Assembly (NCBI GenBank): GCA_021401465.1 | Contig: JADDMT010000006.1 | Coordinates: 248,001-312,000, forward strand | Source of the DNA: Teratosphaeria epicoccoides | Taxonomy: Eukaryota; Ascomycota; Dothideomycetes; Mycosphaerellales; Teratosphaeriaceae | Direction: 5' to 3' | Length of the DNA stretch: 64,000 nucleotides | Part shown: positions 22,919 through 33,129 of the stretch, one piece after another | Layout: the number at the start of each line of letters is the position of its first letter | How positions within the stretch are numbered: the first letter of the stretch is position 1 | The notes under the pieces: model-generated | What the model was told of the DNA's origin: nothing | The model's input: only the letters and a program-made list of their open reading frames with translations | The model's database searches: none | Program-made: the position numbers and the translations under genes

Positions 22919-25495
22919 TCACTCCTGTCGTGACTCATGATTCTCGCCACAGGATGCATGACTTCCTGATTGTGCTGGCATGGGTGATTCGGCAGCAGAT
23001 CCTTCAACTATGCTCAATTCAGCCATTCCGTTATGCAGAAGCTCAGTTTCTTTGTTCATCTGAGACGTATTCAAACACTCTTCCGAGGCTGGCCAGGTAC
23101 CACTGCCTGGAAGCTCGATTTCTTCCGCCATATGCTCATCAAAACCAGAGTCAGTGTGTGGCAGACTGGGAATACCGACGGGCCCTTGTGCCTGAACAGC
23201 TGCAAGTCCCGCGTCTGCAGGCGGCGAAACCGGCACGGGAATTGCTCTCACTGCCTCGCTATTGCTCTCGTTGACAGCTGCAGTATTCGCCAAAGCTTTT
23301 AGGCTATTTGCATTTGCGAATCGCATCGCGGTCGTGTCTTCGCCCTTGAAGCATTCGTCTTCGTCATCGTCATATATGGCATGCCGCTGCAGCCTCCTGC
23401 CTGCGGATGTTGCTGAGGAGATCGAAGTCGCGCTTGAGATGCTCCGTCCGTAAAGCGAGCCCGACCGGCGTCGACCGAGGTCTGGCGAACTAGCTTGCCG
23501 GCAATGTATCAGATCCCAAGATCCCGATGGCTCGAAGTTGTACTCCGTAGAAGCTGCGTTTGTGTCGGGATCAAGATATGTGACTTGTCCAGAAGCGAAG
23601 TCGCTGGCTCCGCTGGCTCTTCGCCTCCTGCGGACTTCATCGATGGTGACAGCCATTAAGGGGTCGATGTACTCCTTGTCGAAGCGATGCCCATTTGACA
23701 TGCTGTTGTCAGACACCTGCAAGTGATCATCCATGAAGTCAACTGATCGACCGGAGACGGATGGGGTTTTGCCTGCAGACAGTGGAAAGGATTGTAGCAA
23801 CTTGGCTGCTGGCTGCCTGTCCTGCGGACGGCTGCTCAAGCAGGTTGCAACAACCTGTCGATAGTAACTTGGCGTATTGCGCCCGACTTCCAATGGCTTT
23901 AATGTGCGGCCTGGCTCGTCATGCTGCTGCGCCAGCGCCCACAGTACCATCCCAAGCTGATACAGATCAGTCTTTATACCGATATGCATCCCAATCCTCT
24001 GACCACTGTCAATCAGCTTGCCAAGCTCTGGCGGCTCCCACCCTACTGGGCAACCACGCCTGTTGATGTCAATGATCTGCGCATTATCGTTCTCGTCGAT
24101 GACAATATTGCTCAATGTAAAATCGCCTTGCACAAACCCTGCTTCGTGAATGTCCGACAGACCTTGCACAATTTGCTTGGCCCACTTCTCGCGCCGATAC
24201 CATGGCAACTTGCCGCGGGCATCGTAGATCATGTCCACGAGCGCACCACGGGATGCATACGATATCAGCAAGCCTTTCACGACTGAGGCCTCATTGTTAG
24301 TGACGAGGCCTTCCAATTGGACCACATTAGGGCAGCCAAGCAGAGAATCCAGTGCGTTGACTTCGTATAGAAACTCATCTGTAGTGTCTGGCCCCGGTAT
24401 CTCTTTCTTGATCAATACCTTGTCGCCCACTTGTACTTTGTAGACAAAGCCTGACAGGTGAGAAACAAATCTCAGCCGATCCTCGCGGTAGAGCGGTACC
24501 TGCCGTACATGCCAGAACAGAGACGTTGAAGGATATTCTATAATTTCGTTCGCGTCCTCGCGAACGTGAACGTGCAGCTGCGCATCCTCCGCCGTGGTTT
24601 CGAGCTTGAGATTCGTGACTGTATCATAGTACTGTATGTCCGGTAAAGACTCGCGAATTGCTTCATATATGTGGAAAGACTTATCTCGCTGGAAATGCAG
24701 TGTGCTCAGGTCAGCCTCCAACGATCCTTCGACGGGATTGCGGTAATCAAGTGAAATGGTCAAGCGTCGCCATCTGGAAGGAGTTTCCGCATATGTGACG
24801 AAGAATTTTTCTCGATTCGAGTTGTCACGGAAATGCATGCTGAGGTTAAGGATCCACCGTCTGTTATATTCATCTTCCAGCAAGGCAGCGTCTTCCCTAA
24901 AATCTTCAACGTCGTTGCCGGTCCGGAACACATCATCAACGGGTCGCTCTGGTATCTGCAGAGGAGGAAGATCTGCAGGCGGTCCTCTGACTTGCCTATG
25001 TGCAGAGAAATCTAGTTGTAGTGCCGAAGTCGCCGCATCTTGACCAATGTTGCCTATTTCTGGTGCTGATGCAGTCGTAACTTGCTCCGATGATGCCAGT
25101 GTTGATTGAGTGGAGGCATTGCGCTTTTGCTCTGGTGTCACAGGACGACAATAATGGAGTGCCTGCTCGCTCCTCTCTGGCTCATGCTGTCCCCCAGGCA
25201 GCAGCAGTGGAAGTTGAATCTGAGGCAAGGAAGGCACGACCCTTGAACCTATTCCTGCTTCTTTCAGGCTCGGCCCTGTTGCCTGGTGGTTGACTCGCCA
25301 GCGAGTATGCCCAGTATTTCGTGTTTCAGAAACGTACTCCAAAAGCCTTCCGTGCGGCTCCTGCTCCGCCAATCCATTCATGCTTGCAAAGGACGGCACC
25401 CGTCGAGGACGCTTGTGAGGCGGTTCGGACTCCAACTCTTGTGCTGCGATCGCACCGTCATTCGCATGCCTGACGAATGAGAATGGATGGGCCAT
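22919..25495 (-). CDS. Protein kinase-like protein with degenerate catalytic motifs
   Basis: This single exon encodes 858 residues. Residues 1-200 are polar and probably disordered, with a basic KRPRR near 28-32. Residues 200-345 form an alpha/beta region ending at DRLRFVSHL. A kinase-like domain covers about 350-570: VLIKKEIPG (Lys363 or Lys364) with a Glu near 378, ISYASRGALVDMI as hinge, and VQGDFTLSN (Asp458, Asn463). Next come IIDINRRG (Asp476), a VGWEPPEL segment resembling the APE motif, and TDLYQLGMVLW. The HRD His-Arg is replaced by Gln-Gly and DFG by DIN. The invariant Asp and Asn remain, so weak activity is possible. The C-terminal 280 residues are low-complexity and acidic. Such kinase-like proteins are frequent in filamentous fungi; partners and substrates are unknown. 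Confidence 0.75.
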   Translation of the reverse strand: MAHPFSFVRHANDGAIAAQELESEPPHKRPRRVPSFASMNGLAEQEPHGRLLEYVSETRNTGHTRWRVNHQATGPSLKEAGIGSRVVPSLPQIQLPLLLPGGQHEPERSEQALHYCRPVTPEQKRNASTQSTLASSEQVTTASAPEIGNIGQDAATSALQLDFSAHRQVRGPPADLPPLQIPERPVDDVFRTGNDVEDFREDAALLEDEYNRRWILNLSMHFRDNSNREKFFVTYAETPSRWRRLTISLDYRNPVEGSLEADLSTLHFQRDKSFHIYEAIRESLPDIQYYDTVTNLKLETTAEDAQLHVHVREDANEIIEYPSTSLFWHVRQVPLYREDRLRFVSHLSGFVYKVQVGDKVLIKKEIPGPDTTDEFLYEVNALDSLLGCPNVVQLEGLVTNNEASVVKGLLISYASRGALVDMIYDARGKLPWYRREKWAKQIVQGLSDIHEAGFVQGDFTLSNIVIDENDNAQIIDINRRGCPVGWEPPELGKLIDSGQRIGMHIGIKTDLYQLGMVLWALAQQHDEPGRTLKPLEVGRNTPSYYRQVVATCLSSRPQDRQPAAKLLQSFPLSAGKTPSVSGRSVDFMDDHLQVSDNSMSNGHRFDKEYIDPLMAVTIDEVRRRRRASGASDFASGQVTYLDPDTNAASTEYNFEPSGSWDLIHCRQASSPDLGRRRSGSLYGRSISSATSISSATSAGRRLQRHAIYDDDEDECFKGEDTTAMRFANANSLKALANTAAVNESNSEAVRAIPVPVSPPADAGLAAVQAQGPVGIPSLPHTDSGFDEHMAEEIELPGSGTWPASEECLNTSQMNKETELLHNGMAELSIVEGSAAESPMPAQSGSHASCGENHESRQE

Positions 25496-28400
25496 TACAA
25501 CAGACTGCTACGATTTGCAGCTCAAATCAATGCTACAGCAGTATTCCTTGGCGTGTGTACTGTGTTGCATCACCAATGTTGTGCAGCAATGGTGTGCATC
25601 GGCCGCTCGTTTCCAATGTCGTGGAAAACGCTGAACTCGGCTTATCCTGCTATTGATGTGGTCGTACGTCTCGCTTGGTTGTGCGACTGAGAACGAAGCC
25701 GTATGCAGGTAGCCATATGTACAAGACGTGACTGCTTGTTCTCGGGACGAACCCAACCATTACACTTTATTATGATCTCGCCGACCACCAGGTCGCTGAA
25801 ACACTCCTCAATGAAGATCATTCCCGATCAAAGCAAAACGAATATGCAAGAAGCAGGAGTGTGCGATTTGGACGATAATACTGTCGCGCGACCGTTTGAT
25901 AAATGAAGGTCAGTAGGGTCCAGCTGCTGGCTAGTTACTTTTACAGCATCACCTCCAAGTAGTAAGATCTCAGCTTGGGACTCTGCAACTTCAGCTGCTG
26001 CTGACAGCCGAGAATAATCACATGCTGCGAACGTCCAGTGGAGGAAAGTGGATGTGCAGCTGACATGGATAGCTGCCCAACAGCAAAGCGAAGCGGCCTA
26101 TTAGCCAGTGCAACCGCCTTGTGGAACTTGCAGTGGGCGCGAGCCAAGACAGCGCTGCCGCTCGGTTGGCTCTGCATTCTAAAGTATGCTGCTCTTTCTG
26201 GCAATGGCTGATCCATCGAATACAACGTATCAAGGGGCTCAGCATAATCCAGGCTGCGAAGCCAGCCGTGCCCATCTCGGCGATGGCAGGCATGCTAAGG
26301 CGTGATTGGCACCTGCTATCTGGCCAAATGCCGCTAAAAGCGCTGCAGCTGGCCACTCGAGCCACGCTGTGCCATTGGGAAGATGTGACGCTCAGCCGAC
26401 TGCTGCAGCTACTCCAGCAACTTCGAGGAATTGTGCAATCTGCGAGCTGTGCTGGCAGCCTTAGGCGACAATGGGTCACTCGCCTTGAAGCATGGCGAAG
26501 CTGTACGCTTTCGCCCGGAGCTTCGACTGTTCACAAGGTAAAGGCCCCAAATTTGCTGAGCCGAGGCGATTTGGAAGCCCTGCCAGACATCAAAGCTTCA
26601 TTGGGAAGTATGGCGAATTGCTCCGCTGCTTTTCAGCATGAGCGACGTATCCTGAAGGTTAGGACTGTGGTGGTCACCGGATTGTCAAGACGCCCAAACC
26701 CGGGCGGATCTCACGATCCAGTGACCGACGCGGCCGGCCGCTTGCTCACAACATCATGGACCCAGCGCAGGAGTACGTTCAGCAAGCGGAGCGCGAAGTT
26801 CCTATCGATCTGCCATAAAACATTGCCATCACGGCTGCACACGTGTCAACGTACATGCGCCCTCAGCGTGCCTCCACATGTCTCACGCAGCCATGTGCGG
26901 TGCTCTCGCGACTGGCGGCCTCCTCAAGAAACGACGCAGGGGGCAGCTCGAAGTTAATCTTTCTGTACTGCTGCTATATCAACGTGACGACTGTATGAAA
27001 CCTGTGCTGGCACTCGAAGACATTGCAACCACAATGTTCAGATGACAAGCATTTCTACAACTTGGGAGCGCAGACTTGATGCAGGATAAAGTCAGGCGGC
27101 TCGATATGTTGAGGATGATCTCCTAAGTTAGCGTTTTGCCCATTGGGCTTCGCGGCTCACCATTCATTACTCAACATCAGCTGCTTAGACACCTCGCGCA
27201 TCGCACGGCGGCGACTGTCTCCAAGCCTGCATCGCTTCGAGGACAGCAGGATTGACTAAGGCCAAGATGCGAAATGATGGCAAGACACAGTCTTCCGGAC
27301 CACGGACTGGATGCTGATTTCCCATTAACATGGGCTTTCTTGGTCTTTGGCCGGGCATCAGCAATCTCGAATGCTGCCTGGTCGATGGTCCATCAGCGAT
27401 TCCGCGCTCTTCATCTCGCACGCCTCGTGCGCGCTCCGCGGTCCATGCAGAGGCCATCCTCGCGTATACCAGCGGTCAGAGTGCAATCGCTATCAGTAGT
27501 GACCATCTTGTTGAGATGAAAGCGCGTCACAGGGTGATTTGGCCGATTTACTGGTTCTCACAGGAGTGTTATCCTGGAGCAAGCATGATTCAGTTCCTTG
27601 GTGAACTCATATATTCAATGCTCTCGCTGGTGCAAAGCTCTGTTCTATCCATCTGCAAACATGTCTTCTGGTCTCCACCGTCGAGTAACTCGAGTCTGGC
27701 GAGTCCTTTCACATGCCTGCAGATCTGATTCAGGCTGAACTGAGAATGACTAGCCCTTGAGTAGCGCCTTTGCCCCCTCCATCTTCCTCACACCCAGCTT
27801 GACGACTTTCTACCCTTCTTGAACGTTGTTCGCGTCGGTCTCTTGCATTTTGCATCCCCCGCATGAACCCTGTATATCGCCACACGCTCCACGAACACCA
27901 CACTCCCAAGGTCCTCGCGAATCCGTATACTATGGCGCATTAGAGTGTCTCTGACCTCCACTCTCGCTACAGGAAGGGCACTGCAAGAGTTGTCGCCTCC
28001 CTCATTGCCGAAGCTGGCAAGAAATGTGATCTTTCTTCGAGGATTGCATCTCTTCGCAGCGCCAATACAACGATCGCCACCGGCAAAACTCAGCCAACGT
28101 GCGGCAAGAAGAAAGCCAACAACAAGTCTTCAATCGAATTTGCGTCTGGCTCTGGCTCAATGCGCCATGTCGCTCACCAATATCAAAACGGACGTCCTGT
28201 TAATCATGAGACAGATCCACTCTATGCCAACGCCCGACAATGCGAGCGAGGAAGTCTCGCCCGAAGAGGCTATTGAGAATATCCCACTGCAGAAACTCGA
28301 AGAAAGTGCCCTCTGGGCGGCAGCCGCTGGCAACGTGACGAAGGCCCATGGCAAGCTGACATAATGCACTATGTATTCTGCTGCCGAGATCATGAGAAAC

Positions 28401-29016
28401 ATCGCGGTGTCGCAGCCCTAGACCGAGGAGGATCTGAAGTTGGAGGCGGAAAACGGACTCGAGGATGATGCAACTTCTCAAACGCAAATCGATCGCGGCC
28501 AGAAGCATTACAAAACTGCAAGAGGCTGGTGTAGTGGTACACTTTTCGGGAACTCGCAGCCTCTAGGCGGCGAGCAGAACAATCCTCTTCATTGCACCAG
28601 CAGGCCGGGTCATCTGGGGAGCAACTACTGTAGGTCAAGCAAAGGACCGGTCATGGAAAGTGATGGAGCGGCGTTGATACCGGCAGAGCTGATGGGCAGT
28701 GAGAGTAATGGAAGGATCGAGTGAGCAGAAGTAGGAGTGCAATTGCGTCAGAAGGATGGATTGGGAGAGATGGCAGCTTGCGAATAAATCAAAACACGCT
28801 GCGCTGAAGGAATGAGGGCATGCAGCGCGTTGCAAAAGAAGCGCATGTGATTGTGCGTACATGATGTACGTTCCATCCAGGTCAAAGCGAAGATAGCATA
28901 TTGGTAACAGGATCATTCGTCATCATAAAGCGCTTACTGGCCATCCATCTCCAACCACTTAAGAGATTCGCGATCATTGCTCACATCGCACGATGCCAAT
29001 GTTTCGGCGCGAACTG
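25496..29016. other. 3.5-kb gene-poor interval
   Basis: The longest frames (26121-26957 plus, 278 codons; 26018-26479 minus) overlap on opposite strands, are Arg/Ser/Cys/Trp-rich and match nothing known. One short frame at 28167-28364 looks more protein-like and is listed separately. I see no intact transposable element. Short mRNA genes with several introns could be missed. Confidence 0.45.
28167..28364 (+). CDS. Possible small protein, 65 residues, low support
   Basis: This frame from an internal ATG encodes an acidic, helix-prone peptide (TDVLLIMRQIHSMPTPDNAS, then EEVSPEEAIENIPLQKLEES). Its composition is more natural than that of its surroundings. The same frame is open upstream to 27945 but becomes basic and random. 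I recognise no family and see no splice support. It is recorded only as a candidate; a chance frame is equally likely. Confidence 0.15.
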   Translation: MSLTNIKTDVLLIMRQIHSMPTPDNASEEVSPEEAIENIPLQKLEESALWAAAAGNVTKAHGKLT

Positions 29017-30825
29017 TCATCGCCATCCTTGACTCGAGCTTCTGTGATCTTCATCGCCTAGGCTCTCAAATTCCATGTCCCATTGGTCGATTTCCGCGAA
29101 CTTGTCCTTTGCAGCTTGGAGTGCTGCGCTCGTTATGGCTTTGTGAGAAGTCTCGGCGACTGGAAGGTCGGTCGTGTCGTCTCCATCTCCGCCCGACTCG
29201 TAGGCAGCGTTCTCCTTGTCCGACTTTGTAGGCGCTGTAGCCTGTCGCCCATACGTTCTTGTTGGCTTCTTCGTAATTTCTGGAACCGACTTCCGACTTC
29301 GCTGCTGAGCTGCCTTGCTCGCCTTGGCTTTTATGGTAATGACTGCTGCGCTTTTCCGTGGCTTTGTAACAGGTCTGGCGTGATTGACCTGCCGTTGAAC
29401 ACAACCAAGGTCGTCCTCGCCTGCTTCAAGGCGGCTTGTATCTAGCACCTCTTCGTCATCCGATCCCGCATCGAAGTCATACTCAGACCTTCGATGCCTA
29501 GGTCTCGGCACTTGTCTTCTTCTCGGCAGCAAAGATTGAAGCGTGGCTGTTGACACGGGCCTGGCTTTCTGGTGTTTCGGACGCGTTTGTGGCGAGGGGC
29601 ATATCTGCGTCAGAGGCTCGGCTTGCGTTGCAGACCCCAAAGCATCTCCCAGCGCTTGTTGCGCATGCGCTGGTGACTGAGCTACAGAACTGCTACTGAC
29701 AGGCTCCGCCATGGTACAATCAGGCGAATTGTCAGTCAACTGCTCGTCCTGCTCCACTGGCCGCTGTTGCTGTTCTTCGGTTGAAGGCACTGCGAAACCC
29801 TCTCCATCAGCCACAATGGTGCGGTACCTGTCAGGAGATGATTGCTCAGTAGGCGGAGTGGAAGAAGGATGTGGATGCGACGAGTTGACGACCTGGACGT
29901 CCGCCGCGGCTTGCGGGACTGGTGTGGTTCGTCTATCTGATGAATATCGCCTGTTCGGTAGATCTTGTGGGATCGCCGGCGCGGCGTCCAACGAAGTTCT
30001 TTGACGTTTAGGTTGTGACGAGATCGGAGAGCCAGCCGACGAGTCTGTCTCGCCCGACTTCCGCTTCCTTTGCTGACCTGAGGTTCTCGTTTGCGCAGAA
30101 GCTGCTCGTGGAGTCTGTTTTCGCGCAGGCTTCTGAGCAAATCGCCTGGCCTGCACAGGAGTACCTTCCGCCTCCGGCGCAAAGACATTATCGTCATCGT
30201 CGCTGGGCGCATGCGCAAAGTCATACACACTCGGATCGTCATCGGCAGCCGTTGGTGCAAGAGATGGCCTGGTACTAACGATGGCTGTGCGTTGCTGGAC
30301 CATAGCCAGCATGCTCGGCTGCCGCGGACGTCGCTTGAAGTTTTTCAATGCCAGGATACTCGTCTCAACGGCCGGCGTGCCATGCGATCTGAGCGCCGAG
30401 CCGGGCTGAGCAAGAGATGCGCGCTTCCCAATGGAAGTCAGCTTTTCGGATGACGGTGGCGATGCCTCCAATGACAGGCCAGAAGGTCTTCCAATATGCA
30501 CCGATTCTTCCAGCGATTTCTTCTGTGCCGTCTTTGCAGCCTCGCGACCCGGTTTCGTGATTGTCATGAGACTGCCTTCGCTACGCGCCAACTCATCCGT
30601 GGTTGGCGGCGCGTCCGAGCCCATTCCAAGTCCGCCAGCCATTACGAATTCATCTTCATTTTGCGCCTTCGCATACCTCCTCGGCCTTCCTTTGCGCGCC
30701 TTGACCAAGTCTTCCGTGTTGCCATCATTCTCGTACACCGGCGCCTTTCTTGCGCCGCGCGTAGTATTGGTCTTCTCTTTGAGCGGCGAGCGCTGTGTTG
30801 CGGGTGCACTGCGTAGTCGCACCAT
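29017..30825 (-). CDS. Large disordered, basic nuclear-type protein
   Basis: This single exon encodes 602 residues with ATG at 30825. The whole protein is low in hydrophobic residues and rich in Ser, Pro, Arg, Lys and Gln. Several clusters resemble nuclear localisation signals (KPARKQTPR, QQRKRKSGE, QPKRQRTS). Short conserved-looking islands stand out: SILALKNFKRRPRQPSML near residue 155-175, LQSLLPRRRQVPRPRHRR near 430, an acidic DAGSDDEEVLD, and a C-terminal helix AAKDKFAEIDQWDMEFES. Order and composition suggest a chromatin- or chromosome-associated scaffold whose islands bind partners. I recall such islands in unnamed ascomycete proteins but cannot name it. It is transcribed divergently from the LTA4 hydrolase gene, about 250 bases away. 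Confidence 0.7.
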   Translation of the reverse strand: MVRLRSAPATQRSPLKEKTNTTRGARKAPVYENDGNTEDLVKARKGRPRRYAKAQNEDEFVMAGGLGMGSDAPPTTDELARSEGSLMTITKPGREAAKTAQKKSLEESVHIGRPSGLSLEASPPSSEKLTSIGKRASLAQPGSALRSHGTPAVETSILALKNFKRRPRQPSMLAMVQQRTAIVSTRPSLAPTAADDDPSVYDFAHAPSDDDDNVFAPEAEGTPVQARRFAQKPARKQTPRAASAQTRTSGQQRKRKSGETDSSAGSPISSQPKRQRTSLDAAPAIPQDLPNRRYSSDRRTTPVPQAAADVQVVNSSHPHPSSTPPTEQSSPDRYRTIVADGEGFAVPSTEEQQQRPVEQDEQLTDNSPDCTMAEPVSSSSVAQSPAHAQQALGDALGSATQAEPLTQICPSPQTRPKHQKARPVSTATLQSLLPRRRQVPRPRHRRSEYDFDAGSDDEEVLDTSRLEAGEDDLGCVQRQVNHARPVTKPRKSAAVITIKAKASKAAQQRSRKSVPEITKKPTRTYGRQATAPTKSDKENAAYESGGDGDDTTDLPVAETSHKAITSAALQAAKDKFAEIDQWDMEFESLGDEDHRSSSQGWR

Positions 30826-31076
30826 GTTAGAGCACTCACGTTTCCTGGCAGCGCATCACGGTAGCAATACTGTCGCGAAATGGCAGATGGACGATGTTGA
30901 TGATGTCGATATGAACGTGCGTGGAGACGCGTTTCGGAAGACAACACATTTTGGCAACTGAATTAGCCGCCCCACTTTCCGCGTCATCACGTGCGTCAAA
31001 ACAGTAGAGTCGATTCCAAGCGAGGAAGGTGCGTGGCCGTGGCTGATAGTCTCTCGGGTCGATACTTCTTCCTGAG
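30826..31076. promoter_or_regulatory. Shared upstream region of two divergent genes
   Basis: Only 251 bases separate the start codon of the disordered nuclear-type protein (minus) from the first ATG of the aminopeptidase (plus), or 329 to its second ATG. Both promoters must lie here or overlap the coding ends. I see no clear TATA box. Possible co-regulation is inference from spacing alone. Confidence 0.45.
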
Positions 31077-33129
31077 GTGATGAGACTTTCGTATCGTTTG
31101 ACCTGTACGCTACGACTTCGCCTCCGTCCAGCATCTCTCCGGACAATTGCAACCATGGTCATTCGCCCGGCAGCAGCTCCAGATCCAGTGGCTCAGGAAG
31201 CAGCAGCTAACGTACACAAGCCCAGGGATCCGAATACATTGGCGAACTATAATGCTTGGAGAACGAGGCACACTACCGCTGATTTGGAGGTAGATTTCCA
31301 TGCCAAACTTTTGAGAGGCCAAGTTCATCTCACGTTACAGAGACTGGTCAAGAATGAACCAAAAATCATTCTTGATACGTCCTACGTGGATGTCTCACGA
31401 GTTTCAATTGGAAAACAAGAGGCCAAATACCATGTTGCGTCTGCTCGCACAGAGCCATATGGTACGCCTTTGACCATTATGGTGGACCCTAAGCACAGTT
31501 CGGACGAAGTCGTCGTCGTCTCCATCGACATCGCCACGACCAAAGACTGCACGGCGCTGCAATGGATGACCCCTGCTCAAACCTCGAACAAAAAGCATCC
31601 GTACATGTTCTCGCAATGCCAAGCCATCCACGCCCGTTCTATCTTCCCTTGCCAGGACACTCCGGACGTGAAATCGACATACACATTCAACATCAGGTCT
31701 CCATTGCCGGTCCTTGCGTCTGGGTTGCCGACTGGTGCCAGGGACTTCAAGCCAGGCAACAATGGTAGAGCGGGCACTCTGCTGTACAGTTTCCATCAAG
31801 AGATTCCAATGCCATCCTACCTTTTCGCTATAGCATCGGGCGCATTAGCAAGTGCAAGCATCGGCCCCAGGAGCTCCGTCTGGACGGGACCTGAGGAGCT
31901 GGTGGCAAGCCAGTGGGAGTTTGAAGCGGACACAGAGAGATATATTCAGGCGGCGGAAAAGATAGTCTATCCGTATGCCTGGACACAGTACAACGTGTTG
32001 GTTCTGCCCCCGTCGTTCCCATATGGTGGAATGGAGAACGTAAGTGCAAAATATTCGACATACCATTCGAATCGACAGCAGTCTCTGATTTGTGATGATA
32101 CAGCCCGTGTTCACCTTTGCCACACCGACCTTGATATCGGGAGATCGACAGAACGTGGATGTGATTGCTCATGAGCTCTCCCATTCGTGGTCTGGCAATC
32201 TCGTTTCCAATGCAAGCTGGGAGCACTTCTGGCTCAACGAGGGTTGGACGACGTATCTCGAACGCCGCCTCCAAGCTGCTATACACGGGTCAGACAGATA
32301 CAGAGATTTCTCAGCTATTATTGGTTGGAAGGCTTTGTCGGACAGCATCGCCCAATTCGGCGAGGACCACGACTTCACCAAGCTCATCCCAGATCTGAAA
32401 GGCAAGGATCCGGATGATGCTTTCTCGTCGGTTCCGTATGAAAAGGGGTTCACGTTCCTTTACTACCTCGAGAAGCTTTTAAGCCAAGATAAGTGGGACA
32501 AATTCATCCCACACTACTTCAACGCATTCAAGCAGAGAAGCGTTGATAGCTACGAATTTAAGGCCACTCTCCTTTCGTTCTTTGCATCAGACACAGAGGC
32601 CAGCAAGAAGCTGGAGACTGTGGACTGGGAGGAGTGGTTCTACAAGCCTGGGTACCCTCCGAAGCCAGTCTTCAACACCGAGCTGGCAGACCAATGCTAC
32701 GCTCTTGCAGACAAGTGGGAGGCATGGAGCACCGGCAAGACTTCTTTCGCGCCAAAGGCGAGTGATATCGAGCACTTCACCGCCAATCAGTCCGTGGTCT
32801 TCCTTGAGAAGCTGCAATCGCTGTCCACACCTCTGAAGCCGGATTTGATTGAGGCGATGGGCAAGGTGTACGGATTCGCATCTTCGCAGAACGTCGAGCT
32901 CGTTTCGCGCTTCTACGTCCTTGGATTGCAAGCTGGTGATGAGCGGGTGTATGGGCCCGCTGGCGAGCTGGTGGGAAGAGTCGGCAGGATGAAGTTTGTG
33001 AGGCCAGTCTTCAAGGAGTTGATCAAGAGAGATAGGAAATTGGCGGTGAAGGTGTTTGAGGATAACAAGGACTTCTACCATCCGATCTGTCGGAGTATGA
33101 TTGAGAAGCTGTTGGAGAAAGGGGGGTAA
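31077..33129 (+). CDS. Leukotriene A-4 hydrolase / bifunctional zinc aminopeptidase (M1 family)
   Basis: Model: 31077-32039 and 32104-33129, 662 residues. The intron lies directly after the GGMEN substrate-binding motif (317-321). The zinc site HELSHSW puts ligands at His344 and His348 and the catalytic Glu at 345. The third ligand is Glu367 in WLNEGWT. The C-terminal helical domain follows the LTA4 hydrolase pattern, with RMKFVRPVFKEL near the end. It hydrolyses N-terminal residues from short peptides and, in this family, can open LTA4-type epoxides; the yeast homologue is Lap2. Two starts are possible. From 31077 the protein has a 26-residue Arg-rich, Ser/Thr-containing, acid-free leader resembling a mitochondrial presequence; from Met27 (31155) it begins MVIRPAAAPDP and would be cytosolic/nuclear. 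Confidence 0.93.

Noticed and set aside
26121..26957. 278-codon plus-strand frame in the 25.5-29 kb interval
   Set aside because: No recognisable motif, an opposing minus frame of similar length, and Trp/Cys/Arg-rich composition. It could be coding only if supported by transcripts.
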